Positions 55,943 to 64,000 of a DNA stretch of 64,000 nucleotides are shown piece after piece. Below the pieces are notes generated by a model that made no database searches, was not told the origin of the DNA, and saw only the letters and a program-made list of their open reading frames with translations. The stretch's first letter is position 1. Each line of letters begins with the position of its first letter. This DNA is from Halocafeteria seosinensis (Eukaryota > Sar > Bigyra > Bicosoecida): NCBI GenBank assembly GCA_001687465.1, contig LVLI01000090.1, forward strand, positions 1 through 64,000, given 5' to 3'. Both the position numbers and the translations under genes were made by a program.

Positions 55943-58927
55943 ATGTCTGCGGCTAGACAGAAAAATAATGGCACCATTCATCTTGTCTCTCCATTTTCTC
56001 AAGAAGGAGACGACTGCTTCGGTCTCGCTCCAGGATGTGACTTACATGTTCATGATGCCGGCTTAGGCGGTGGGTACCATAGCAACATCGTCTTTGTCAA
56101 AGCTATTAAAGATCTAGCGTGGCGTCTAGAGAACAGCGCGACAGATAAGGATGCCAAAGTGGCACAACAGCTCTCACGGAGGATTGTAGGTGTCAGGAGA
56201 TATGGGTACGAAGACAAAAAGAGCACGTATCCATCAGGTACGTCCGACTTCGTAAGTGAAGAAGCTGCGAAAATACTCGAACAAGGACGTGCTAAATGTC
56301 GATGGCAAGATATATCTGTGAGAAAATGCGGCCCCCAATCTGACTGTGTGTTCAAAAAGAACTTCCAACAGAACTTCAAACAGATTGCTAGAAGCTTGTG
56401 TAGAATTGTAAATGGGAGAGTCCATATTTCATTGCATGAGTTACTGTGCGAAAAGGTGAATCTGAAGGAGTGTCACAGACCTAAACTTGGAGAATTTCTT
56501 CGGCTAGCTCTCTCAGCAATTCAGGGTTCAGAGGATTCCCCAAGGACCAGCAGTGACGTGCCGCACCGATTTCTACCGTCAATATTTCCTCTAAGGAAAG
56601 CCAACCACTGCTTTCCCACCAAAGAAGACGATGCCATGATGCAGTACAGCGAATCACCACGGGAAGTGACCCAGCATGTCGACCGCTATGAAGAATATTT
56701 GTTGGCTGCGTGTAAAGACTACAGAGAAGAAGAGGTGAGCTACGTCGAAGTTTCCATATCTTGTAACAAACTAAGAGACGATTTCTTCTTTTGGAAGGAC
56801 GTAGGAGAAAAGGCTATAACTGAACATGGAGTCACTCTACGCTACCTGTGCTGTTTCCATTGGAACGACTCTGTTTCAGAGAATGGAGTGGATATCCGCC
56901 AAAGAATTCGTGGTGACTATAACATAAAAATCCCTACGGCAGCTAAAGCAGCATTTCAACATTTAGAGTGTATCTTCAAGAAAGCCGGTGCATCTACATT
57001 TGTTGTAGGTGTGGATGTTACGGGGGATGAGTTTTCTGGCCTAATACGCCAGCATGTCATTCTGTTTTTGCATGATAGCTTCAAGTCATTCCTAAAGCAG
57101 CAAGAGCTCGGCGTGCGGCTGCACTTCGGTGAGAGGCATTTTGAAGAATGCCGGTGCCAATGTGGTGCCAAGTCACGTTTATGTCAATGTCGAAACAGAG
57201 CTGGACGTCTTACGATTTGTCGTTGGCTGGATATATTCTGTCTCTATGAGGAAGGAATTCCGGTGCGTTTGGCACATGGGACTTGCGCTCTTTTTGTACT
57301 GTGGCGTTTGGCAGCTGAGGTTTATCCGGAGTGCCTAACAGAGAGGATGGTAAGGGCTCTACAAACTGAGGAAACAACTGTTCCGTTCCGGTGGCTCAAA
57401 AAAACACTTGTTGGAGGTGATACGTCGAAGAAGACACTGAGAAAAGTCGTCGAGGACCGTGTTTCCGAACATACATCTTTTCCGGTGCCTGAGAGGACTA
57501 AAATTGCCCTGAGTCTAAGATACATTGTCAACCGGCTTGTTGAAGCTATCTCTTCCGGGGATACCCCGTTATCAGAGAAAAATGCAATTGGATTAGACCT
57601 ATCCATCACGTCGAATATTTTACTCCGTAAACGTGGAATACGCGATATTATGACTATGCTACAAAGATGTGCTATTTCCTCTTTGACAACTGATATGCCT
57701 TCTGTCTTTGCTAGGCCGTTTCAAACAGGTGTCGTCACGGGTGAGTTGCTATGGGCTACCAGAATGCTGGCAATTCCTGGCTCAATACTTAGAGCAATGC
57801 AGCAGAATGCATTTGTCCTTTCTTTCAGGCGGAATGCGGAAGGGGCCTCCTCCCCTTCGAGACATGTTATGGATAATGGTCAATCTTGCTTAAGTCATTT
57901 AAGTCATCTGGAAAAGATAATTATTAGTTACCTACTTCAAATAGTTTTTCGGACACGAGAACGCCCGCTAATACCTGGCAAGACTTGCTCTAACGAGAAT
58001 CGGTCCAGTCGAGTAATTGGTCATGTCCTTCAACTTGGTACTTTTAGCAACGAGAAGAAGCTCATAACATTCGAACTGTTGAAGATTTCATGCAAGCAAC
58101 ATGCCAGTGGAAGTGATCTGAAGAAATGCCGGCTTGGTTTGCATGGTCCAGGAAGCATGGAGGCAAGGGAAGAAAAAGCTTTCTTACATTCTCAAGATTT
58201 ACAAGGTAGCTGTCCAAATTATTGTCAGAGAAGAAAAAGAAACGCATCATCGAGTCGTCCTTGCCGCCCTTCAGGGACAGCTAAAGGGACATTCCATCTA
58301 ATGAACGGTAACGACGGACCTGGTAATCGTAAAGATGCCTGGCCCTTTCAATCAGAACGAAGTGCCAACATGGATCGTTATCAATTGTGTGTTCATTATC
58401 ATCCAAGTGGAAATGACAGACTTTCCCGAATACATGACTGGAGATCGCACAACTGGTGTGATTTTGCTGTGCCGTTTTGTAAAATACATTATTCTTCCAG
58501 ATGTGCGTGCGTTCCGCCAGTAGTTGCTGACACTATTATAAGATGCCGAAAAGCAGTGACCGATGACACAGTGGCCGTCACCAAAGGTCATGTGAAAGAA
58601 GTGAGTGGAGCCAAACCGTACGTCGTGTTTGCTCCCATTCCTGCAAAGGACAACCGGGACTTGGTTTCGGAGGCCAACAGTATGATTTCGTTTTCCTTGG
58701 AGAACGATGAGAATGAGAACATCTGGGAAGACGAAGAAGAATTTCTTCGGATTGAGAATGACTGTGTTGAGAAATTCAACAACAAATTCGAACTAGCTAG
58801 GAAACTGGTTTATTTGGAAGTATCTACTTCGGCCTCAGTTACATCTTCAACGGCCTCTTTCGATACAGACTCCGCTACACAATCCAACACTGCCTCTAAT
58901 ACGGAATCTAATACAGCGTCCCACTAG
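55943..58927 (+). CDS. Enlarged, diverged adenosine-deaminase-fold protein (RdrB-like?)
   Basis: 994 aa from ATG 55943. The frame opens at TTG 55922, which I reject. The ADA metal-dependent hydrolase signature is complete and in order. HxH is H35/H37 (CDLHVHDAG). SYVEVSIS lies near 265 and VVGVDVTGDE near 355. H394-x-x-E397 (LHFGE) aligns with ADA His214/Glu217, and H445 (RLAHGT) with His238. LDLSITSN lies near 550, D584 (SLTTDMP) aligns with Asp295, and the domain closes with QNAFVLSF at 628. All zinc ligands and the catalytic Glu are kept, but ADA's second Asp (TDD) is Met585. The domain spans about 600 residues instead of 350, with a Cys cluster insert (CRCQC...LCQC) after HFGE. Size and insertions recall the RADAR deaminase RdrB (inference). 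The 364-residue C-terminus is unrecognised and may be frame-damaged. Confidence 0.7.
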   Translation: MSAARQKNNGTIHLVSPFSQEGDDCFGLAPGCDLHVHDAGLGGGYHSNIVFVKAIKDLAWRLENSATDKDAKVAQQLSRRIVGVRRYGYEDKKSTYPSGTSDFVSEEAAKILEQGRAKCRWQDISVRKCGPQSDCVFKKNFQQNFKQIARSLCRIVNGRVHISLHELLCEKVNLKECHRPKLGEFLRLALSAIQGSEDSPRTSSDVPHRFLPSIFPLRKANHCFPTKEDDAMMQYSESPREVTQHVDRYEEYLLAACKDYREEEVSYVEVSISCNKLRDDFFFWKDVGEKAITEHGVTLRYLCCFHWNDSVSENGVDIRQRIRGDYNIKIPTAAKAAFQHLECIFKKAGASTFVVGVDVTGDEFSGLIRQHVILFLHDSFKSFLKQQELGVRLHFGERHFEECRCQCGAKSRLCQCRNRAGRLTICRWLDIFCLYEEGIPVRLAHGTCALFVLWRLAAEVYPECLTERMVRALQTEETTVPFRWLKKTLVGGDTSKKTLRKVVEDRVSEHTSFPVPERTKIALSLRYIVNRLVEAISSGDTPLSEKNAIGLDLSITSNILLRKRGIRDIMTMLQRCAISSLTTDMPSVFARPFQTGVVTGELLWATRMLAIPGSILRAMQQNAFVLSFRRNAEGASSPSRHVMDNGQSCLSHLSHLEKIIISYLLQIVFRTRERPLIPGKTCSNENRSSRVIGHVLQLGTFSNEKKLITFELLKISCKQHASGSDLKKCRLGLHGPGSMEAREEKAFLHSQDLQGSCPNYCQRRKRNASSSRPCRPSGTAKGTFHLMNGNDGPGNRKDAWPFQSERSANMDRYQLCVHYHPSGNDRLSRIHDWRSHNWCDFAVPFCKIHYSSRCACVPPVVADTIIRCRKAVTDDTVAVTKGHVKEVSGAKPYVVFAPIPAKDNRDLVSEANSMISFSLENDENENIWEDEEEFLRIENDCVEKFNNKFELARKLVYLEVSTSASVTSSTASFDTDSATQSNTASNTESNTASH

Positions 58928-59175
58928 TTAACTGGCGGTGTATCGTTGCACGACCCTTCCCTTCACCTCGATGACGCGTCGGTCGCGAAGGCGCGTCAAA
59001 CTCACGGAACTGTTCGGGCAGATAGCCTTGTTTGTTGGTCGCCCTAGCACCCCCTAGATCCATCCCGAAGTCTTTGTACTCTTTCTAACAACCGGCGAAC
59101 TCTTATGAGTTTGGCATCCCAACGACCGCATGGAAATATATGAGCAGGTAGCGAACTCTCTGCTCTGATATAGCC
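58928..59175. other. Spacer, nothing recognised
   Basis: About 250 bases between the ADA-like stop codon and the first TPR-like codons. No feature was seen. Confidence 0.4.
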
Positions 59176-61050
59176 ATGGAACTCGATGGCAGCATTCAAA
59201 AGGCTATATCCATCAAGGCGTCGTCACTAGCCCAATTGGACCGAGTGAAAGAAGCCCTTTGTGTTACGACGACCAGGATAACAATGATTCTGCGGGTTGC
59301 TTGAACAAGGAGGGAGAACCAAAACGTTATCGAATGTTACGAGACGGCAATGGAATTGGATAGCGCCTCCGTGGCCGCTCTCGTGGGGAAAGGTGCTGCT
59401 TGGCCTCCCAGGGCCGTTACCGCGAAGTGTAGTTTGTACATTTGGAACAGCGATCGCGTTGGATGAAGATTACGAAGTCGCTTATGCACGCAGAGCTTCT
59501 TCGTTAGCATCTTTAAGCCACCATAAAAGCTACTTTGTCTTTGATTGCCCGCGGATTAACTGAAAGGGATACTACGTTACGTTGCCAGATGTACGTTGGA
59601 AAGGGAATATCCTTGCGCAAGATGGATCGTCTCAAGGAAGCTATTTTATGCTTCGATAAAACAACAACTACGCTGTGTGATGACTATCGAATAGCTTAGG
59701 AAGAGAAAGGAATCGCATTGACGTCGATAGGCCAGAATAACGGAGCCCTCTCCTGTTATCAAACCGTAATTGTTTTGGACCCCAATGATAGTTGGGTTTA
59801 TCCAGCTAAGGGTTCGGACGGACGCTATGAGGAAGCCATATCTGCCTATGATGCAGCTATCGCAATCGCCTTGCGCAGTGATAACAAGGGCACATTCAAA
59901 TAATAAAGGAGCATCCTTGCCAAAATTGGGTCGGTAGAGGACGCGATCGCCTGTTACGATACAGCTCTGGCATTGTGTAGAAACCACAAGGAGGCTCACC
60001 GGAGCAAAGGAATTTGCCTGGCTTTGACGGAGGGTCACGAGGATGCTATTCATTGCTACAACATAGCCCTCAAATTGAATAGCAGCTTTCCGTTAGCTTA
60101 TGTTTATCCCTCGCAAAACATGCTCGCTGTGAGGAAGCCGTTAGCTGTTACGATGTGATGATTGCGTTGAGCAGATAGTCTCATTCAGTTGATGACGAAA
60201 GGAGAGGGCAGTTTAATGAAGGTGCTGCCCTGGCGAACATGGGAGCTCACGAAGACGCTTTGTTCTAAGAACAAACACCCTAACAAAGTAGCTACTCTGT
60301 TCTGGTAGTACAATATGGCCATTGAACTAGCCGCTGCAAATGAAGATACTATCCGATACAAGGGAGTAAGCCTAAATCACTTGGGGCGTTTCGCAGCTGC
60401 TATTGCGTGTCTTGATAGTGCAATTGCAAAGAACTGCGATTATGGGAAAGCATGTTTTGATAGAGGTTTAGTGTTAGCCCACTTAAACCGTCATATGGAA
60501 GCAATTTCTCGCTTTCGTACAGCACTGGACTTGGGCAGCAAATGTACCAGGAGGTTAACGTGGGCGTATCACTCAAAAAACGAGATCGTTATACAAAAGC
60601 CATTAACTCGTATGACATGGCGATCTCGTTGGATAGCAACTATGCGAAGGCGTTTGTCAACAAATGTGTGGCTGAAGAAATTGGGCCGTGACGAGAAAGC
60701 TGTGTCAAGCTTCGAAACTGCAATTACACTGAATCCCAAGTACAAGGAAGCTTGTAAGAACAAAAGTCTCACTGAAGAGACTCGGACGTGATAAGGAAGC
60801 TATAGAATGCTACGACAGAGCCATCGCTTTAGATAGCGAGTAGCAGTTAGCGTACAGATATAAGGGCGTTTCTCGGGCGAAGTCGGGCCGGTACCGGGAA
60901 TCTCTTGTGCTTTAATACAGCGATTGCGCTGGACGGTAACGACAGATTTGCCTATAGGCAAAAAGGAGCATCACTTGGTAACTTAAATCGTGTTGATGAA
61001 GCCAACATTTGCTATGAAACAGCCAGCGCACTAGCGAATCAAATATCTGT
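59176..61050 (+). pseudogene. Decayed TPR-repeat gene
   Basis: About 15 TPR units are readable, but they are spread over all three plus-strand frames and interrupted by stops. In order: AISIKASSLAQLDRVKEAL (59205), NVIECYETAMELDSASVAAL (59320), TAIALDEDYEVAYARRASSL (59450), AILCFDKTTTTL, ALSCYQTVIVLDPNDSWVYP (59745), EEAISAYDAAIAIA, EDAIACYDTALALC (59938), EDAIHCYNIALKLNSSFPLA, EEAVSCYDVMIAL, AAAIACLDSAIAKNCDYGKA (60390), MEAISRFRTALDLG, KAINSYDMAISLDSNYAKAF (60600), KAVSSFETAITLNPKYKEA, KEAIECYDRAIALDSE (60795) and NTAIALDGNDRFAYRQKG (60915). An intact ancestor would have been a long TPR protein, an interaction scaffold. The number of lesions (stops at about 59697, 60176 and 60841, plus several frameshifts) is far too great for sequencing error. 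Confidence 0.85.
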
Positions 61051-61316
61051 ATAGCGTTATAGTCTCCACTTTGAGGCACGTTTACGAAACCAACACGGAA
61101 CATGCTCTGAATATGCAACAAATGCTACTGCCGCGACACAGCACTACAGCATCGATAAGCTCTGTATATTAGAGTATATAGTAAAGGCTTTAGCTTCCGT
61201 GATACAATACAACGCACTGGCTGCCCTGTCGGAGGACCGCTTGCGGACAGGAATGATACTCTACGGTCCGCCAACATTTCAACATTTTTACCTTCCCGAG
61301 AGATATGGTATCTCTA

Positions 61317-63968
61317 TTATCGTTCTCGATCGGGCAATCCTTCCACTGAAGTCGTGCTAGAAAATCGTGGAGCGTGCTTATCGTCTGTTTTGTCAAGGGC
61401 CTCAGCTTTGAGCGCACGGGGAGACCTGCCAGTCGCCACATCGCTCTGAGGACTCGAGGGTCCAGCGCTAGCTTCAGAGTTACGACTCTCAAAATTGTAG
61501 AATGTCGACACCGAAGGTCTTTCATGGCCTGCCTCTTGTTCCGATGTTGTATATGGTCCTCCATCCGTAGAACCGACAGAAGTCTGACGTTCCTGTGCAA
61601 GAGCGCTACCGTCGGTTGCAGCATCACTACCGCGACTTCCAGTGGCATGAGAGCCTAACGTTTTAGGCGCTTTTAGAGGTTTGCTGCTCTCGCTTTCCTG
61701 GGCGGCAAAGTACCGATCATGTACGGAGTGCACTTGCGGCGAAGCTGTAACACCCACATTCGGCTCAACCGTTTGCCCTCCTCGCCGCGATGTGCCATCC
61801 GATCCACTATCGCTGCCACCATCCGTAGCTCCGATGCTATTCATGCTCACCGACTGATTCGCCGTTCTATCACTCTGCTGTCTGGAAGTCGGGGACGCGA
61901 AAGGAGGGGTTGTCCCCGTTTGGAAATTTTGCTGACGAGCAGCGATTGAGTCGTAGTCAGTTGCCTTGCCTGAGTAGTACACGGGTGACGAGCCCCGCTG
62001 AGCACGAACCGACGCCAAATCTGTCGAAGTAAATGACTCTTGACGCTCCATAGAGTTAAAAACGGGTTCGGTTCGTTCTGGTAGCATGTTCGTCGGGAAT
62101 CCTGGACCCTGGGAATGTCGCGGTAAAGCAGAAGATGCGCTTCCACTGGCAGAAGCAGGAAAATGCGATGCTCTAACTGCTGCTGGTCTCACGGTCGCTG
62201 GAACAGCAGTTAACCCAAGACTCTGCGTTGGGGGGCCAGAACTGCTACCCATTCCCTTTGTTTCTTTCGCACGATAAACAGGTTGGCTGAGTAGCGGGGG
62301 TATAAATTTCTTCTGCTCTTTCTTGCGGATAACACCGTAGTTAACACCACCTTTGATTCGGACATTCAAAGTAATAAACCCTACGGCCTTGGCCTTGCTG
62401 GAAGCGGTCCTCGTAAACCTTGAGTTTTTCGGCACACGAATATTGGATCTGGGGTCGTTATAGTAATCGGAATACATCTCTGAAAACACCCTATCACAGG
62501 GGTTCCACAGATACGGGTCGACCTTTTCAGAAACGTTTTCGCGTCCGTAAGGACCAATTCCAAAAGCGTTCTTGGTAGCAGTCTGAGTAAGGTCACCTTC
62601 ATGTAACTCCTGCTTGACTTCTGCCAATTTCTGTGAAACACCCTTCTCCTCGGACCTGGTTGCAGAGGAGTACAATGGACCAGCGGGGACTGGTATCACT
62701 GCGCGGCCAACAAAGCCCCGGACAGGGCTGGGGTGGAACTGCAAACTGTTTTCATTGTACGATTGCAGTCTACTAGAAATATCCACCGGTTGAAGATTTG
62801 ATAGATTCCGTGTTCTTTCCACATCCCTTGCATATTGAGCGTCATAAGAGTCCGAAGCCAATCGAGAAGCAAACGCCGTGGTCTCTTGGTCCATCTCATG
62901 CATCCGTTGAGTCTCTTCTTCATTAATATCTTCTAGCAACTCATCATCGCTAATTACGTGATCACTGGAGGCATTTAAATCCTGGTGTTTCAAGAATTGT
63001 ATCCAATCCTCATTTCCGTAGTGCCTTTGTCTCGCCGCAGCGTTAGCCTCGTAGCTCGGTGGAAACGAGTCATCAGAAACAACGTCCCCGTACTTTGATT
63101 CATTACCAGTCCACAGATCAATCAATGCCTCAGGTGTCTCAGTGAAGCGAGAGACGTCGTATGCTTCCTGTCCCTGGATCTGGTGAGAGGAGGCTTCCGG
63201 TGGAGTCTGGTCAATTTTTTTCTTGTGTTTTTGTTTCCTCTTGTAGACTTCGGCAGCATAATGTAGGATTTCTACTCTGCGCCACTGCGATTCTAGTCGG
63301 TTCCAATGCCACAGTCGTAGAAAGTTAGCCATCCTTAGTTTCCTCGACTGCTCAAGGAGTTCCGCACGAGTATTGTCAGCGAAAATATTGGATGGGTCAG
63401 ATGCGGCGATCAAAGCAGGCAGTACAATGGGCAACAGGATGGGATCGTGAAACGGAATCAACTCTCTTGCAGCTTCGGCGGCGGTTCTGGACAAGTTCGC
63501 TTCACGCGCTGCTTGGACAGCCGGGAACAAAGAGCCACTTGATCTTGTGGGAACCGAGGAATCTTGAAACCAATCCGATGGTTTCGGAATTTTATTCCTG
63601 ATAACTTCCAGCCACGCAGAAGGAGATAGCAACGTTGGCGAGGGAGGAAGAAACGGGGGGAAGTTCCGCATACACACGCTGTAATCCCGAAACGACAAAG
63701 ACGAGCGAGTTTGGAGCTGCAACTGCAGCCCCCTTAGAAGATAGGCTTTTAGCGTGCGGTAATCCTCCGAGCTCAGGTCTGTGAGCATATCGTGTATATC
63801 GTTCTGGTACCGTTTGCGCTCAAATTTGCTGTTGCTGTTAGCAATGGCGCGTCGGGCTTTCATTATGGATTCCATGAGCTCTATTCGGCGCCGCTTTGCC
63901 TCTTCCAATTGTTGTCGTTCGTACTCTTCTTTCTCTTTCTGCGAATCGATGGTCAAAAGTGAAATCAT
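61317..63968 (-). CDS. Long Ser-rich protein of unknown function, 5' end probably outside the window
   Basis: ORF of 883 aa ending at 61317. The first ATG is at 63968, but just inside it lies a good acceptor (TTCGCAG before AAAGAGAAAGAAGAG). The true gene may start in an exon right of 64000, with this exon beginning at KEKEEYERQQLEEAKRRR. The N-terminus is a basic coiled coil, followed by a folded-looking helical region (LRGLQLQLQTRSSLSFRDY, FLRLWHWNRLESQWRRVEIL, residues about 60-240). A second conserved-looking block follows (RVFSEMYSDYYNDPRSNIRV, VGFITLNVRIKGGVNYGVI). The C-terminal 330 residues are Ser/Gly/Thr-rich and probably disordered. I do not recognise the family. The gene converges on the TPR pseudogene. 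Confidence 0.75.
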   Translation of the reverse strand: MISLLTIDSQKEKEEYERQQLEEAKRRRIELMESIMKARRAIANSNSKFERKRYQNDIHDMLTDLSSEDYRTLKAYLLRGLQLQLQTRSSLSFRDYSVCMRNFPPFLPPSPTLLSPSAWLEVIRNKIPKPSDWFQDSSVPTRSSGSLFPAVQAAREANLSRTAAEAARELIPFHDPILLPIVLPALIAASDPSNIFADNTRAELLEQSRKLRMANFLRLWHWNRLESQWRRVEILHYAAEVYKRKQKHKKKIDQTPPEASSHQIQGQEAYDVSRFTETPEALIDLWTGNESKYGDVVSDDSFPPSYEANAAARQRHYGNEDWIQFLKHQDLNASSDHVISDDELLEDINEEETQRMHEMDQETTAFASRLASDSYDAQYARDVERTRNLSNLQPVDISSRLQSYNENSLQFHPSPVRGFVGRAVIPVPAGPLYSSATRSEEKGVSQKLAEVKQELHEGDLTQTATKNAFGIGPYGRENVSEKVDPYLWNPCDRVFSEMYSDYYNDPRSNIRVPKNSRFTRTASSKAKAVGFITLNVRIKGGVNYGVIRKKEQKKFIPPLLSQPVYRAKETKGMGSSSGPPTQSLGLTAVPATVRPAAVRASHFPASASGSASSALPRHSQGPGFPTNMLPERTEPVFNSMERQESFTSTDLASVRAQRGSSPVYYSGKATDYDSIAARQQNFQTGTTPPFASPTSRQQSDRTANQSVSMNSIGATDGGSDSGSDGTSRRGGQTVEPNVGVTASPQVHSVHDRYFAAQESESSKPLKAPKTLGSHATGSRGSDAATDGSALAQERQTSVGSTDGGPYTTSEQEAGHERPSVSTFYNFESRNSEASAGPSSPQSDVATGRSPRALKAEALDKTDDKHAPRFSSTTSVEGLPDRER

Positions 63969-64000
63969 CCAAAATAACCATGGAGAGAGCGGTCAGCGCG

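Noticed and set aside
1-64000. tRNA, rRNA or snRNA genes
   Set aside because: I saw no convincing cloverleaf, A/B box pair or rRNA-like stretch by eye. A tRNAscan-SE and Infernal run would settle this.

Overview
This is nuclear DNA from a ciliated single-celled eukaryote (protist or alga). The genes carry short GT-AG introns, mostly 59-76 nt with a few longer. I could join 10 multi-exon genes through 29 introns with reading frame kept throughout. Several products belong to cilia and centrioles: two BBS1 paralogues, a CEP120-like protein, and an ARM/HEAT-like protein that may be BROMI/TBC1D32. The lineage cannot be fixed from this window. A notable trait is that 11 of the 29 inferred 5' splice sites begin GTACG rather than GTAAG/GTATG.

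Layout. 1-830: dispersed repeat in an inverted pair, cut by the window edge. 1476-6275 (+): large membrane protein with five C-type-lectin-like domains. 6450-9076 (-): five-exon gene fusing a CHAT caspase-like protease to a kelch propeller. 10501-11523 (+): intronless bacterial-type zinc alcohol dehydrogenase. 11901-15915 (-): BROMI-like protein. 16999-17505 (-): LYR protein with a C-terminal zinc ribbon. 17807-19271 (+): PP2C phosphatase. 19415-22850 (-): six-exon coiled-coil protein with repeated F/Y-x-P motifs. 23321-25389 (+): MINDY deubiquitinase. 25795-30283 (-): CEP120-like protein. 31684-33846 (-): protein with about 22 tandem 27-residue LRRs. 35167-37162 and 40732-42652 (+): two BBS1 genes, with a relic of a third BBS1 5' end and a membrane sulfotransferase between them. 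42704-53662 (-): intronless 3652-aa HECT E3 ligase.

The right part changes character. 54540-55249 holds a frameshifted GLUG-like repeat gene. 55943-58927 holds a very diverged, enlarged adenosine-deaminase-fold protein. 59176-61050 holds a heavily broken TPR gene. A long protein of unknown function at the right edge (61317-63968, -) probably starts outside the window.

The housekeeping and ciliary genes are intact and densely packed, often divergent. The accessory material (CHAT-kelch, LRR array, ADA-like, TPR and GLUG-like genes) resembles immune or sensor repertoires that turn over quickly, and some of it is decaying. No RNA genes, CRISPR arrays or intact transposase genes were recognised. 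The strongest candidates for something undescribed are the ADA-like protein, whose large, expanded architecture recalls the bacterial RADAR deaminase RdrB, and the CHAT-kelch fusion.
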